A stretch of 64,000 bases of DNA from Sphingopyxis alaskensis RB2256 (lineage in GTDB: Bacteria > Pseudomonadota > Alphaproteobacteria > Sphingomonadales > Sphingomonadaceae). Where the stretch lies: contig NC_008048.1 of NCBI RefSeq assembly GCF_000013985.1, positions 1,054,001 through 1,118,000 on the forward strand, in the 5' to 3' direction. The position numbers and the translations under genes are program-made. The notes below the pieces were generated by a model. It did not search any database and was not told the origin of the DNA. It saw nothing but the letters and a program-made list of their open reading frames with translations. How positions within the stretch are numbered: the stretch's first letter is position 1; every line of letters starts with the position of its first letter. This document shows, piece by piece, positions 36,290-45,865 of the stretch.

Positions 36290-36828
36290 AGTGGGCGCAG
36301 GAGCGTGAGTTTCGCCTTGCCGACTCTGCGTTCGGCGTCGATCTCGAAACCCGCGATCTCGACCGACTCGCGCTCGCCCGTCTCGATCGAAATCCAGCTG
36401 TCGGGCGCGATCCAGCCGAGGCGGGCGAGTTTGTCGAGCGCGACGCTGCCCGCGCCAGTGGCATAGGGCGCGTCGATGAGCAGCAGGTCAAATGTTCGCA
36501 GCGCGCGGCCGAGCGCGAGCACCGATCCGGCCCGGACATCGGCGCGTGGGCCTGCGCCGAGGGCGGCGAGGTTTTTGCGGAGGGCATCGAGTGCTTCGCG
36601 GTCCTGTTCGGCAAACAGGCATTGCTCGGCGCCGCGCGACAGCGCCTCGATCCCCAACGCGCCCGACCCCGCGAAAAGGTCGGCGACATAAAGCCCCTCG
36701 AAGCTGCCGAGGCGGCTGGTCAGCATCGAGAAGAGCGTTTCGCGTGTGCGGTCGGCGGTCGGGCGGGTGGCGTCGTTTCTGGGCGCGAGCAGCTTGCGAC
36801 CGCGCCATTCGCCGGCGATGACCCTCAT
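36286..36828 (-). CDS. rsmD: 16S rRNA (guanine966-N2)-methyltransferase RsmD
   Basis: A 180-residue SAM methyltransferase. It opens with MRVIAGEWRGRKL and has the family pieces RPTADRTRETLFSML, DLFAGSGALGIEALSRGA (SAM loop) and the catalytic motif IDAPYATG (a variant of DPPY). ATG 36828 overlaps the rluB stop as ATGA. The pairing of an rRNA pseudouridine synthase with rsmD is common in alphaproteobacteria. Confidence 0.94.
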   Translation of the reverse strand: MRVIAGEWRGRKLLAPRNDATRPTADRTRETLFSMLTSRLGSFEGLYVADLFAGSGALGIEALSRGAEQCLFAEQDREALDALRKNLAALGAGPRADVRAGSVLALGRALRTFDLLLIDAPYATGAGSVALDKLARLGWIAPDSWISIETGERESVEIAGFEIDAERRVGKAKLTLLRPL

Positions 36829-37682
36829 TTGGCCAGTTGCCGCCGGAACTTGAACAATTCGTCGCGCGGCACGACCTCGACCGCGCCCATGTCGAGTCCG
36901 GCGAGGGTAAACTCGCCATAGCGGGTGCGGATCAGGCGGCTGACCTGCAACCCCAGATGTTCGAGCACGCGGCGCACTTCGCGGTTCTTGCCTTCGGTCA
37001 GCGTCATTTCGATCCACTGGTTGCGCCCGGTGCGGCGTTCGAGATTGGCGTCGATTTTCCCATAGCGAATCCCGTCGATCTCGATCCCCATCACCAGCTC
37101 CTCGAGCTGCGCCTGGCTGATGTCGCCAAAGGCACGGGCGCGGTAGGTGCGCTCGACCCCGCTCGCGGGCAGTTCGAGTTGACGCTTGAACGCGCCGTCG
37201 TTGGTGAGCAGCAGCAACCCCTCGGTATTATAGTCGAGCCGGCCGACCGGCATCAGCCGCGGCAATCCCTTGGGCAGCACGTCATAGATCGTCTTGCGGC
37301 CCTTGGGGTCGCGCGCCGCCGTGAGGCAGCCCGCCGGCTTGTGGAAGCGATAGAGGCGCGTCGAAACCGGTTTGGCGACCGGATTGCCGTCGACCGTCAG
37401 CCCTTCAAGCGACGCGAGGAGCGGCGCGGGCTGGGTGACGACTTCGCCGTTGAGCGCGATCCGGCCTTCCTCGATCATCCGCTCGACATCGCGGCGCGAG
37501 CCGACCCCGGCGCGCGCGAGCAGCTTGGCGATGCGCTGCGGCCCGTCCTCGCGTTCAGTGTCGGCGGGAAGCTTGCGCGGCGGCGCGTCGGCACGCGCGG
37601 CGCGGCGGCCGCGCGGGGCCGCTGCGGCAGAGCGGTCGGCGCCGGGGCGCGGGGCGGAGCGGGGCGGACGGCGGGTCGTCAT
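36825..37682 (-). CDS. rluB: 23S rRNA pseudouridine synthase, RluB/RsuA family
   Basis: A 285-residue enzyme. A 45-residue basic disordered N-terminus precedes an S4 domain (RIAKLLARAGVGSRRDVERM). The catalytic Asp150 is in MPVGRLDYNTEGLLLLTND, and GKNREVRRVLEHLG near the C-terminus is diagnostic. RluB modifies U2605 of 23S rRNA in E. coli; the exact target here is assumed. It overlaps rsmD. Confidence 0.92.
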   Translation of the reverse strand: MTTRRPPRSAPRPGADRSAAAAPRGRRAARADAPPRKLPADTEREDGPQRIAKLLARAGVGSRRDVERMIEEGRIALNGEVVTQPAPLLASLEGLTVDGNPVAKPVSTRLYRFHKPAGCLTAARDPKGRKTIYDVLPKGLPRLMPVGRLDYNTEGLLLLTNDGAFKRQLELPASGVERTYRARAFGDISQAQLEELVMGIEIDGIRYGKIDANLERRTGRNQWIEMTLTEGKNREVRRVLEHLGLQVSRLIRTRYGEFTLAGLDMGAVEVVPRDELFKFRRQLAK

Positions 37683-37837
37683 CGGAACGGATGCGGCTTT
37701 CTTGTCGTTATGCGGGAAAATACTGTGGCGTCGTGGCCACGCTCATAGCCGGAAAAGTGTCGCTTCGTCGATGGCAAGCAGAAGCGATATTGCACGACGC
37801 GGCGGAGCGAGCCATGGCGCATCGAAAGGGAGATTGC

Positions 37838-38275
37838 ATGCTCTTTGGTCCGCGTCCTTCCTGCATCAAGCGGCTGCTGGTCATCGAGGATGACCCGCTG
37901 ACGGCGTTCGACAATGAGCATACGCTGAAGCACGCGGGCTATGACGTCGTCGCGACGGTCGATTCGGGCGAGGCGGCGGTGCGTTTTATCGCGGCGGAAC
38001 AGATCGATGCGCTGGTGCTCGACCTCGGCCTCGCTGGCGATATGACCGGGCGCGACGTCGCGCGGCTGGCGCGCGACCGCGGCATCGCCGTGCTGCTGGT
38101 CACCGGTCGATGCCCCGAGGACGCAAGCGACATCGCCATGGCCTGCCTCGACAAGCCGCACAGCCCGTCGGCGCTGGTCGCCGCGCTGAAGGCGCTCGAA
38201 ACGATGATCTGCAAGAATCGGGCGCCGCGCAAGGTCGCGGGCCTGACGACCTGGTGGCGCCCCGCCGCGGCCTGA
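37838..38275 (+). CDS. Stand-alone response regulator (REC domain only)
   Basis: A 145-residue single-domain receiver. Acidic pocket Asp18-Asp19 (LLVIEDDP), phosphoacceptor Asp62 (ALVLDLGLAGDMTGRD), Thr89 (LLVTGRCPEDA) and Lys106 (LDKPHSP) are all in place, so it can be phosphorylated. There is no output domain and no kinase gene nearby. AGGGAG precedes ATG 37838; an upstream in-frame start at 37691 is not supported. The C-terminal 20 residues are basic. Confidence 0.9.
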   Translation: MLFGPRPSCIKRLLVIEDDPLTAFDNEHTLKHAGYDVVATVDSGEAAVRFIAAEQIDALVLDLGLAGDMTGRDVARLARDRGIAVLLVTGRCPEDASDIAMACLDKPHSPSALVAALKALETMICKNRAPRKVAGLTTWWRPAAA

Positions 38276-38388
38276 GCACGGCAGACCGGTGGGCGGGTCA
38301 ATTACCCGCTTCCAATTTGGCAGGGAGGCTTTAGGCCCGTGACCTGGGTGCTGCGCCGGTCCTCGGCCGCGCCGGGGAGACGAACGAT

Positions 38389-39792
38389 TTGCCGCAGGAT
38401 GTGACAACGGCGCCGCCGCAAGACTGGTGGCACAGCTTCCGCCCCTATCTGGAGCGTGCGCCGCTCGCGGCGTTGCTGCTCGGCATATCATCCGGTTTTC
38501 CCTACGCCATGATCGGCGCGACGCTCACGACGCGGCTGTCGCAGGACGGATTCCAGAAATCTTCGATCACCGCCTTTTCACTCGCTTTCCTCGTCTATAA
38601 TTTCAAACCGCTCTGGGCGTGGCTTGTCGACGCGGTGCGCCTGCCGGGCGCGCGGTTCGTCGGCCAGCGCGTCAGCTGGATGATCCTTGCCGCCGCGCTT
38701 GTGATATTGGCGGTCGCAAACCTCGCGATGGTCGACCCCGCGCGTGTCGGCCAGTCGCCCGTCGGGCAGATGATGATCTGGCTCGGCCTCGGCCGCGAGG
38801 GCGAATTTGCTGCCCTTTTCGAAATGGCGATGGGGGCGGTGCTCGTCGGACTCGCCGGCGCGACGTTCGACATCGTGATCGACGCCTATCGGATCGAGAT
38901 ATTGAAGCCCGAACAGCTTGGCGTCGGGTCGGGCATGTCGCAATATGGTTGGCGCATCGGATCGGCGGGGGCGGGCGCCATCGCGCTGTTCGTGGCGGCA
39001 CGCCAAGGCTGGGAAGCGGCGTATCTGGTTTGCGCGCTGCTCGCGCTACCGGCGGTGCTTGCGGCTCTGTGGGTCGGCGAGCCCGAGCGCCACCGCGAGG
39101 CGGTGCAGCGCGAGGGACGACCGGGCATCATCGCGGGTATCGTCGGCCCCTTCGCCGAATTTTTCAGCCGCCACGGCGCGTGGCTGGTGCTGCTGTTTAT
39201 CCTGCTCCACAAAATCGGCGACACGCTCGCCAATCTGACGCTAAGGCTGCTGCTCGACGATCTGGGGTTCAGCAATGACGAGATTGCCATTTATGACGTC
39301 GGGATCGGCTTCTGGGCCTATCTGATCGGCATTTTTATCGGCGGCGCTCTCTATGCGCGGCTCGGCATGAAGAAATCGGTGCTGCTCAGCCTCATCCTGA
39401 TGGCGATCAGCAATTTCAGCTTCGCGCTGCTCGCCGCCGCCGGGCACAGCAATTGGGGTCTCGCAGGCGCTATCGCGTTCGAAAATATCGCCAGCGGGAT
39501 CGGGGGCGTTGTCGTCGTCGCCTATTTCTCGGCGCTATGCGACCTTCGCTTTACCGCCGCCCATTATGCACTCATCAGTTCGGCGGCCAGTATCGTCGGT
39601 CGCTTTCTGACCGGCACGACAGCGGGCGCGATGATGGATGCGTTCGGCAATGTGACTTTCTATCTGCTCACCGTGGCGGCGGCTTTGCCGGGCATCATCC
39701 TTTTCTGGCTGATGATGCGCAGCGGGCTGGTCGACCTGTCGGTGGGCACGGCGGGCAGGGCAGGAAGCGCTGCGAAAGAGCCGGCCGCCTGA
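38389..39792 (+). CDS. ampG: AmpG-family MFS transporter (muropeptide permease-like)
   Basis: A 467-residue membrane protein with about 12-14 hydrophobic segments. Early motifs LLGISSGFPYAMIGATL and FSLAFLVYNFKPLWAWLVD, then DIVIDAYRIEIL, are typical of AmpG, which imports GlcNAc-anhydroMurNAc peptides for cell-wall recycling. The start is TTG 38389 after GGGGAGA; GTG 38401 is an alternative. It converges with folC with 4 bp between the two stops. Confidence 0.88.
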   Translation: MPQDVTTAPPQDWWHSFRPYLERAPLAALLLGISSGFPYAMIGATLTTRLSQDGFQKSSITAFSLAFLVYNFKPLWAWLVDAVRLPGARFVGQRVSWMILAAALVILAVANLAMVDPARVGQSPVGQMMIWLGLGREGEFAALFEMAMGAVLVGLAGATFDIVIDAYRIEILKPEQLGVGSGMSQYGWRIGSAGAGAIALFVAARQGWEAAYLVCALLALPAVLAALWVGEPERHREAVQREGRPGIIAGIVGPFAEFFSRHGAWLVLLFILLHKIGDTLANLTLRLLLDDLGFSNDEIAIYDVGIGFWAYLIGIFIGGALYARLGMKKSVLLSLILMAISNFSFALLAAAGHSNWGLAGAIAFENIASGIGGVVVVAYFSALCDLRFTAAHYALISSAASIVGRFLTGTTAGAMMDAFGNVTFYLLTVAAALPGIILFWLMMRSGLVDLSVGTAGRAGSAAKEPAA

Positions 39793-39796
39793 TGAT

Positions 39797-41128
39797 TCAT
39801 TCGGGCACCTCGCCATTCGCGGCAAGGACTTCGCCCGCGAGATAGAGCGAGCCGCAGATGAGGACGTCGCCGCGCGCGTCCGCAAGCTGGCGCAGCGCGG
39901 TCGGCACATTGTCGCACGGGCGGGCATCGACAATGCCAAGCCCGTCCTGCACCCACCAGCACAGATCCTTGGGGTCATGATGCTCGTGGCCCGGGATCGG
40001 AACCGCGCTGAACGAGGCAATGCGGTCCGCGAAGGGACGCAGGAACCCCATCGCATTCTTGTTCGCGAGCAGGCCGCAGACGATGTGGAGCGGCGCCACG
40101 CCTTCCAGCGCGCGGGAAAGGGCGATGCCCGCGTCGGGGTTGTGACCGCCGTCGAGCCAGACGGCGGTGCCCTGTGGCAGCAGGTCGGTCAGCGGCCCTG
40201 CGCCGAGCCGCTGCATTCGGGCGGGCCAGGTCGCATGCGTCATGGCGGCGGCGAAAGCGGCCTGGTCGATGCGGACGGCGTCCTGATGGCGGAGCATCGC
40301 GACTGCGAGCGCGGCATTGTCGGCCTGATGCGCGCCGGCCATTGCGGGCAGGGGCAGGTCGAGGGCGCCGCGCGCGTCGCGATAGGCAAGGCACCCGTCG
40401 GCGATGGCGGCATCCCATGCCGCGCCGCGTTCGATGAGCGGGGCGCCGACGGCGGCGGCGCGCGCGGCGATCACCGCGCGCATCGACGCCGGATAGGCCT
40501 GTGTCACCAGCGGTGCGCCCGGCTTGGCGATTCCGACCTTTTCAAAGGCGATGCGGTCGTGCGGCGGCGCGGGCACATCGGCCTCGGGCGCGAGCAGGAA
40601 CGCCTCATGGTCGATGCCGAGCGAGGCGATGCCGCAGACGGTCGGTGCGGCGATGATGTTCGTCGCGTCGAGCCGCCCGCCCAGCCCGACCTCGACGATG
40701 CAGGCGTCGGCGGGCGTGCGCGCAAAGGCGAGGAAGGCGGAGGCGGTCGTGACCTCGAAAAAGCTCGCTTGCAGGTCTTCTGCGACGTCGAGCACTTCGG
40801 CGAGCAGCGCGGCGAGCAGCGCGTCGTCGATCAGCGCTCCGGCAAGACGGATGCGCTCGTTGAAGCGGACGAGGTGCGGGCTGGAGTAAACATGTGCGGT
40901 CAGGCCCTGCGCCTCGATTGCGGCGCGCAGGAAGGCGCAGGTCGAACCCTTGCCGTTGGTTCCCGCGACGTGGAAGACGGGCGGCAGCCGGTGCTGCGGA
41001 TCGCCGAGGCGGTGGCAAAGCTCGGTGATGCGTTCGAGGCCGAGGATGTCGCGCCCCGGCGACAGCGCGGCGAGGCGGTCGAGCTGGGCCTGGACGGCGG
41101 GGTCGGTGCTGTGCGCGTGGTCGGGCAT
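39797..41128 (-). CDS. folC: Bifunctional folylpolyglutamate/dihydrofolate synthase
   Basis: A 443-residue Mur-ligase-like enzyme. The P-loop is HVAGTNGKGSTCAF and the family motif PHLVRFNERIR follows. The central ATPase part has EVGLGGRLDATNII, and the C-terminal domain ends with DVLICGSLYLAGEVL. It adds glutamate to (dihydro)folate. It is last in the trpF-trpB-trpA-accD-folC block, separated from accD by a 126-bp gap filled with a palindromic repeat. Confidence 0.95.
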   Translation of the reverse strand: MPDHAHSTDPAVQAQLDRLAALSPGRDILGLERITELCHRLGDPQHRLPPVFHVAGTNGKGSTCAFLRAAIEAQGLTAHVYSSPHLVRFNERIRLAGALIDDALLAALLAEVLDVAEDLQASFFEVTTASAFLAFARTPADACIVEVGLGGRLDATNIIAAPTVCGIASLGIDHEAFLLAPEADVPAPPHDRIAFEKVGIAKPGAPLVTQAYPASMRAVIAARAAAVGAPLIERGAAWDAAIADGCLAYRDARGALDLPLPAMAGAHQADNAALAVAMLRHQDAVRIDQAAFAAAMTHATWPARMQRLGAGPLTDLLPQGTAVWLDGGHNPDAGIALSRALEGVAPLHIVCGLLANKNAMGFLRPFADRIASFSAVPIPGHEHHDPKDLCWWVQDGLGIVDARPCDNVPTALRQLADARGDVLICGSLYLAGEVLAANGEVPE

Positions 41129-41135
41129 GGATTCT

Positions 41136-41252
41136 CCCTCTCCCCTTCAGGGGAGAGGGCCGGGGAGAGGGGGCGTCTCCGAAAGACCGGCCTTGATCAA
41201 CATTCGAGAGAGTCCCCCTCTCCCTAACCCTCTCCCCTGAAGGGGATAGGGA
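41136..41252. repeat. CCCTCTCCCCTTCAGGGGAGAGGG-class palindrome between accD and folC
   Basis: Left arm 41136-41159 is itself a near-perfect palindrome, and the right arm (about 41229-41252) is a second copy in opposite order (CTCCCCTGAAGGGG). The pair can fold into a long hairpin within the operon transcript. The same arms occur at 7897-8022 and 42901-43083. Confidence 0.85.
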
Positions 41253-41254
41253 AG

Positions 41255-42106
41255 TTAAGCCGCCTTCTCCGGCGCCAGATAGCCGATCAGCCTGCCCAGC
41301 GTCTCCGGCAAATCCTTGCGATGCACGACCATGTCGATCATCCCGTGGTCGAGCAGATATTCGGCGCGCTGGAAGCCTTCGGGCAGCTTTTCGCGGATCG
41401 TATTCTCGATCACGCGCTGGCCCGCGAAGCCGATCAGCGCCTTTGGCTCGGCGATCTGCACATCGCCGAGCATCGCATAGCTGGCGGTGACGCCGCCGGT
41501 CGTCGGATCGGTGAGCAGCACGATATAGGGCAGACCCGCGCGGCGCAGGCGGGCGAGCGCGACCGTCGCGCGCGGCATCTGCATCAGCGACAGAGTGCCT
41601 TCCTGCATCCGTGCGCCGCCCGCGGCGGTGATCGCGATATAGGGAACGCCGCGCCGGATCGCGTCCTCAACGCCCGCGACGAAGGCTTCGCCCACGGCAA
41701 CGCCCATCGAACCGCCCATGAAGGCGAAATCCTGGACGCCGATCACGACGCCCTGGCCCGAAATGCGGCCAAAGGCGTTCTGATAGGCGTCGCGGTCGCC
41801 GGTCTGCGCGCGCGCCGCCTTGATGCGGTCGACATATTTTTTGGTGTCGCGGAACTTGAGCGGATCCTCAGGCGCCGCGGGGGCGGCGATCATTTCGTGC
41901 AGCCCGCCGTCGAACAGCTGCGCAAAGCGTTCCTTCGCGCCGATACGGTCGTGATGGTCGCAGCGCGGGCAGACGTTGAGATTATCCTCCCATTCCTTGA
42001 CGAACACCATCTGCTGGCACTGGCGGCATTTGTGCCACAGATTGTCGGCGGTATCGCGCTTGGCGGTGAAGGGCAGGGCGTTGCGAACGCGGTCGAGCCA
42101 GCTCAT
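41255..42106 (-). CDS. accD: Acetyl-CoA carboxylase carboxyltransferase subunit beta
   Basis: A 283-residue subunit that with AccA transfers carboxyl from biotin to acetyl-CoA in fatty-acid synthesis. The N-terminal zinc finger has Cys27, Cys30, Cys46 and Cys49. The crotonase-like core holds [17 protein letters not shown] and [19 protein letters not shown] 42106 overlaps the trpA stop as ATGA. The trpA-accD coupling is characteristic of alpha- and many other proteobacteria. Confidence 0.97.
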   Translation of the reverse strand: MSWLDRVRNALPFTAKRDTADNLWHKCRQCQQMVFVKEWEDNLNVCPRCDHHDRIGAKERFAQLFDGGLHEMIAAPAAPEDPLKFRDTKKYVDRIKAARAQTGDRDAYQNAFGRISGQGVVIGVQDFAFMGGSMGVAVGEAFVAGVEDAIRRGVPYIAITAAGGARMQEGTLSLMQMPRATVALARLRRAGLPYIVLLTDPTTGGVTASYAMLGDVQIAEPKALIGFAGQRVIENTIREKLPEGFQRAEYLLDHGMIDMVVHRKDLPETLGRLIGYLAPEKAA

Positions 42107-42897
42107 GCGGCGATCTCCTTGGCGCTATGAATAGCATCGGCGAGGGTGCGGGTGAAAGCCTCGACATGCGGGGCCGCGGCGTCGCCATGCGCGGCAATGA
42201 TGTCGATGAAGGCCGATCCGACGACGACGCCGTCGGCGACGCGCGCGATCTGCGCCGCCTGATCGGGCGTGCGGACGCCGAAGCCGACGGCGACGGGCAG
42301 GTCGGTCGCGGCCTTGAGCCGCGCGACGGCCTCGTCAATGCTCGCCTGTGCGGCCTGTTGCTGGCCGGTGATGCCGGCGACCGAGACATAATAGAGGAAG
42401 CCGCCCGCGCCATCGAGGACGGTGGGCAGGCGCGCGGTGTCGGTCGTGGGCGTGGCAAGGCGGATGAGGTCGATGCCCATGGCGCGGAGCGCGGGGCCGA
42501 GTTCGGGGTCTTCCTCGGCGGGAACATCGACGCAGATGACGCCATCGACGCCGACCCTGGCGCATTCGGCCGCGAACCAGTCGCCCCCGCGGATCGTCAT
42601 CGGATTGGCATAGCCCATCAGGACGAGCGGGGTGTCGGGGTGGCGCTGGCGGAAGGCGGCGGCGATGGCGAAGATGTCCGCGGTGGTCGTGCCCCTGGCG
42701 AGGCTGCGCAGGTTGGCGGCCTGGATCGCGGGGCCATCGGCCATCGGATCGGTGAAGGGCATGCCGAGCTCGATCACATCGGCACCCCCCGCGACGAGCG
42801 CGTCGAGGTTCGCGGCGGTGTCGCCGTCGCCGCCGGTTATGAAGGCGACGAGCGCGGGATGGGGTTTGGCGAAGGCGGCGGCGAAGCGGGTGCTCAT
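42103..42897 (-). CDS. trpA: Tryptophan synthase alpha chain
   Basis: A 264-residue TIM-barrel that cleaves indole-3-glycerol phosphate. The catalytic Glu lies in [16 protein letters not shown] and the Asp in [20 protein letters not shown] is the phosphate-binding loop. It overlaps accD downstream. A 185-bp palindromic repeat separates it from trpB upstream, which is unusual because trpB and trpA are normally tightly coupled. Confidence 0.97.
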   Translation of the reverse strand: MSTRFAAAFAKPHPALVAFITGGDGDTAANLDALVAGGADVIELGMPFTDPMADGPAIQAANLRSLARGTTTADIFAIAAAFRQRHPDTPLVLMGYANPMTIRGGDWFAAECARVGVDGVICVDVPAEEDPELGPALRAMGIDLIRLATPTTDTARLPTVLDGAGGFLYYVSVAGITGQQQAAQASIDEAVARLKAATDLPVAVGFGVRTPDQAAQIARVADGVVVGSAFIDIIAAHGDAAAPHVEAFTRTLADAIHSAKEIAA

Positions 42898-42900
42898 TTC

Positions 42901-43083
42901 CCCTCTCCCCTTGGGGGAGAGGGTTGCGAAGACTTGCGAGCTTGCTCGCTAGTCGTAGCTGGGTGAGGGGTATGCGATCGCTGCGCAATCGCGCGAGCCA
43001 GAGGCTCGCTCACCCTCATCCAACTGCGCCTAGGCGGCTGCGCCGCCAAGGCTTCGTATCCTTCTCCCTTCAAGGGAGAAGGG
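42901..43083. repeat. Large composite palindromic repeat between trpB and trpA
   Basis: Outer arms CCCTCTCCCCTTGGGGGAGAGGG (left) and CTTCTCCCTTCAAGGGAGAAGG (right) surround further stems, including GCGAGCTTGCTCGC, GCGATCGCTGCGCAATCGCGCGAG and GGCGGCTGCGCCGCC. It is the largest member of the CCCTTCAGGGG class in the window and sits inside the trp operon. Confidence 0.85.
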
Positions 43084-43096
43084 TTTGCATGGGCGC

Positions 43097-44329
43097 TCAC
43101 AGCTTCACCCCCAACGCATCCGCGACCGTTGCAATATCCTTGTCCCCCCGCCCCGAGCAATTGACGATGATGATCTTGTCCTTGCCCAGCGTCGGCGCGA
43201 TGCGCTCTGCCGCAGCAATCGCGTGGGCGGACTCCAGCGCCGGGATAATGCCTTCGAGCCTGGTGAGCTTCTGGAAGCTTGCCAGCGCCTCGGCGTCGGT
43301 GACGGGCTCGTAGCGGACGCGGCCGATGTCGTGGAGCCAGCTATGTTCGGGGCCGATGCCCGGATAGTCGAGGCCTGCCGAGATGCTGTGCGCTTCGGTG
43401 ATCTGGCCGTCCGCGTCCTGCAACAGATAGGTCTTGTTGCCGTGAAGGATGCCGGGTTTTCCGCCCGCGAGGCTCGCGGCGTGCTTGCCGTCCAGCCCTT
43501 CGCCCGCGGCTTCGACACCGACGATTTCGACGTCCGTGTCATCGAGGAAGGGGTGGAACAGCCCGATCGCGTTCGATCCGCCGCCGACCGGGGCGATCAG
43601 CATGTCGGGGAGGCGGCCCTCCGCCTCCAGTATCTGTTCGCGCGCTTCGTCGCCGATCACCGACTGGAAATCGCGGACGAGCTGCGGATAGGGGTGCGGC
43701 CCGGCGACGGTGCCGATGATGTAGAAAGTATCGTGTACATGTCCGACCCAGTGGCGCAGCGCCTCGTTCATCGCATCCTTCAGCGTCCTGGCGCCGCTTG
43801 TCACAGCGACGACTTCGGCGCCGAGCAGCTTCATGCGGAACACATTGGGCTGTTGCCGCGCGACATCGACCGCGCCCATGAAGATGGTGCAGGGCAGGCC
43901 GAAGAGCGCGGCGACGGTCGCGGTCGCAACGCCGTGCTGGCCCGCGCCGGTTTCGGCGATGATCTTGGTCTTGCCCATGCGCTTGGCGAGCAGGATCTGG
44001 CCGATGCAATTGTTGATCTTGTGCGCGCCGGTGTGGTTCAGATCCTCGCGCTTGAGGTAGATTTTCGCGCCGCCGAGGTCGTCGGTCAGCCGCTGCGCCA
44101 GCCACAGCGGGCTGGGGCGACCGACATAATGTTTCAGCAGATAATCGAACTCGGCCTTGAACGCCGGGTCGGCCTGTGCGGCGCGATAATGGCGTTCGAG
44201 GTCGAGGATCAGCGGCATCAGCGTTTCGGCGACATAGCGGCCGCCGAACCGGCCGAAATGGCCGCGATCATCAGGACCGGAGCGAAGGCTGTTGGGCAGG
44301 GTCGGGGCGTCGGTCATCGTCATATCCAT
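43097..44329 (-). CDS. trpB: Tryptophan synthase beta chain
   Basis: A 410-residue PLP enzyme that joins indole and serine. The PLP lysine is Lys104 in [15 protein letters not shown]. Further signatures are [18 protein letters not shown] and the phosphate loop [14 protein letters not shown] region ([14 protein letters not shown]). The ATG at 44329 (MDMTMTDAP) is one of three close ATGs (44329, 44323, 44317). It is between trpF and trpA. Confidence 0.97.
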   Translation of the reverse strand: MDMTMTDAPTLPNSLRSGPDDRGHFGRFGGRYVAETLMPLILDLERHYRAAQADPAFKAEFDYLLKHYVGRPSPLWLAQRLTDDLGGAKIYLKREDLNHTGAHKINNCIGQILLAKRMGKTKIIAETGAGQHGVATATVAALFGLPCTIFMGAVDVARQQPNVFRMKLLGAEVVAVTSGARTLKDAMNEALRHWVGHVHDTFYIIGTVAGPHPYPQLVRDFQSVIGDEAREQILEAEGRLPDMLIAPVGGGSNAIGLFHPFLDDTDVEIVGVEAAGEGLDGKHAASLAGGKPGILHGNKTYLLQDADGQITEAHSISAGLDYPGIGPEHSWLHDIGRVRYEPVTDAEALASFQKLTRLEGIIPALESAHAIAAAERIAPTLGKDKIIIVNCSGRGDKDIATVADALGVKL

Positions 44330-44419
44330 CGGTTACGGGTGGGCATTCACTTGAAGAGCAGGTCTCAAGCGATCAGCGCCATCGTTTCCCGATGCGCAGG
44401 ACGAGGGGTCGCAGCGTGG

Positions 44420-45049
44420 TCATCTGCCGACCGCTTTAAGGAAAGCGGCGATCTTGTCCATATCCTTGACGCCCGGCGCGCTTTCGACGCCCGACGAGAC
44501 ATCGACGAGCGGCGCGCCGGTTTCGGCAATCGCCTGGGCGACATTGGCGGGGGTCAGACCGCCTGCGATACCCCAATCCATTGTATGCCGGTGATTTTTC
44601 AGCAGCGACCAGTCGAAGCGCGTGCCGGTGCCCCCGGGCAGCGCGGCGGCGGGTGCGTCGAACAGGATGCGGTGGGCAATCCCGTGATATTTCTGCATCC
44701 GGGTCAGCGTTTCGGCGTCCTTGAGCCCGATCGCCTTCCAGATTTCGGCGGGGGTCAGCCGTTTGACCACTGTCAGCCATTCGGGGGTCTCGCTGCCGTG
44801 GAACTGGACGATGTCGGGGCGCACCATGCTAAGCGCCTCGCCGGTCAGTTGCTGCGAGGCGTTGACGAGCAGCAGCGCGACCTTGACGTGCGGACCCGCG
44901 CGCTTGCGGAGCTCGGCCGCGGTCCTGAGGTCGACGTGCCGCTGGCTTGGCTCATAATGCACAAGGCCGATGTGCGTCGCGCCGAGGCGGATGGCGGCAT
45001 CGACGCTTTCAGGCGTGGTAAGGCCGCAGATTTTGACGAGAGGGGACAT
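44420..45049 (-). CDS. trpF: Phosphoribosylanthranilate isomerase
   Basis: A 209-residue TIM-barrel. It begins at PLVKICGLTTPESVDAA, with the catalytic Cys in KICG and the Asp in the later FDAPAAALPGGTG region; the terminal loops are DWGIAGGLTPANVAQA and DVSSGVESAPGVKD. ATG 45049 is chosen as closest to the conserved start; an ATG four codons upstream at 45061 is also possible. It opens the trpF-trpB-trpA-accD-folC string. Confidence 0.95.
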   Translation of the reverse strand: MSPLVKICGLTTPESVDAAIRLGATHIGLVHYEPSQRHVDLRTAAELRKRAGPHVKVALLLVNASQQLTGEALSMVRPDIVQFHGSETPEWLTVVKRLTPAEIWKAIGLKDAETLTRMQKYHGIAHRILFDAPAAALPGGTGTRFDWSLLKNHRHTMDWGIAGGLTPANVAQAIAETGAPLVDVSSGVESAPGVKDMDKIAAFLKAVGR

Positions 45050-45065
45050 TGTTGGTCTCATTTGA

Positions 45066-45163
45066 CGTCATTGCGAGCGGAGCGAAGCAATCTCCAGCTA
45101 TTAGCGTAGCGCAATCTCGATAGCTGGAGATTGCTTCGTCGCCTTTGGCTCCTCGCAATGACG
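45066..45163. repeat. CGTCATTGCGAG...CTCGCAATGACG palindrome between pyrF and trpF
   Basis: A 98-bp imperfect palindrome with outer arms CGTCATTGCGAG and CTCGCAATGACG and inner arms AGCAATCTCCAGCTA and TAGCTGGAGATTGCTT. It is the long form of the class seen at 19220-19249. It starts 16 bp before the trpF start (in transcription order, just upstream), so it may influence trpF translation. Confidence 0.85.
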
Positions 45164-45190
45164 ATGGCTATGGAAACGAACGGAAATGAA

Positions 45191-45865
45191 TCAGAGCGTC
45201 GCTTCAATCTCGCGCGCCGCAAGGTCGGGGTCGGACGACTGGGTGATCGGGCGGCCGACGACGAGGATCGAGGCGCCGTCGGACATCGCCTGCGCGGGCG
45301 TGACGATGCGTTTCTGGTCGCCGATCCGGCCGTTTGCGGGGCGCACGCCGGGGACGACGAAGAAGCCGCCGGGCCACGCCTTGCGCGCCGATTTCACTTC
45401 CTGACCCGAACAGACAATGCCGTCGAGCCCGGCCTCACGCGCCAGCGCGGCAAGGCGTACGACCTGATCGTGCGGCGTGCCGGTGAGGCCGATGTCTTCA
45501 AGATCGGGCGCGTCGAGGCTGGTGAGCACGGTGACGGCGATCACTCTGGTATCCTTGCCCGCAACCGCTTTCGCTTCTTCGAGCATCGCGCGGCCGCCCG
45601 CGGCGTGAACCGTCAGGATCGCGGGTTCGAGCGGGCGCAGCGCCTGGATCGCCTTTGCCACCGTATTCGGAATGTCGTGCAGCTTCAGGTCGAGGAAGAT
45701 CGGCAGGCCGAGCTTCGCCATTTCATGGACGCCATGATGGCCGTTGGCGCAGAAAAACTCGAGCCCCAGCTTCAGCCCGCCGACATGATGCCGCACCTTT
45801 TGCGCCAGCGTCAGAGCGGCGTCGAGATGCGGGGTGTCGATGGCGAGATAGATGGGCGAAGTCAT
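45191..45865 (-). CDS. pyrF: Orotidine 5'-phosphate decarboxylase
   Basis: A 224-residue enzyme of UMP synthesis. The catalytic tetrad region is IFLDLKLHDIPNTV (Lys-Asp pair), with the first Asp in YLAIDTPHL and the phosphate loop VVPGVRPANGRIGDQ. ATG 45865 overlaps the LapA-like stop as ATGA; an in-frame extension to 46048 is not supported. Confidence 0.95.
   Translation of the reverse strand: MTSPIYLAIDTPHLDAALTLAQKVRHHVGGLKLGLEFFCANGHHGVHEMAKLGLPIFLDLKLHDIPNTVAKAIQALRPLEPAILTVHAAGGRAMLEEAKAVAGKDTRVIAVTVLTSLDAPDLEDIGLTGTPHDQVVRLAALAREAGLDGIVCSGQEVKSARKAWPGGFFVVPGVRPANGRIGDQKRIVTPAQAMSDGASILVVGRPITQSSDPDLAAREIEATL

Noticed and set aside
7897..43083. Repeats considered as a CRISPR array
   Set aside because: The repeats are palindromic, scattered and unequal in length with no regular spacers, and there are no cas genes.
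43085..45109. A 674-codon open frame on the plus strand
   Set aside because: It lies antisense to trpB and trpF. Its length is a by-product of GC-rich codon structure; the sense genes have full catalytic motifs.
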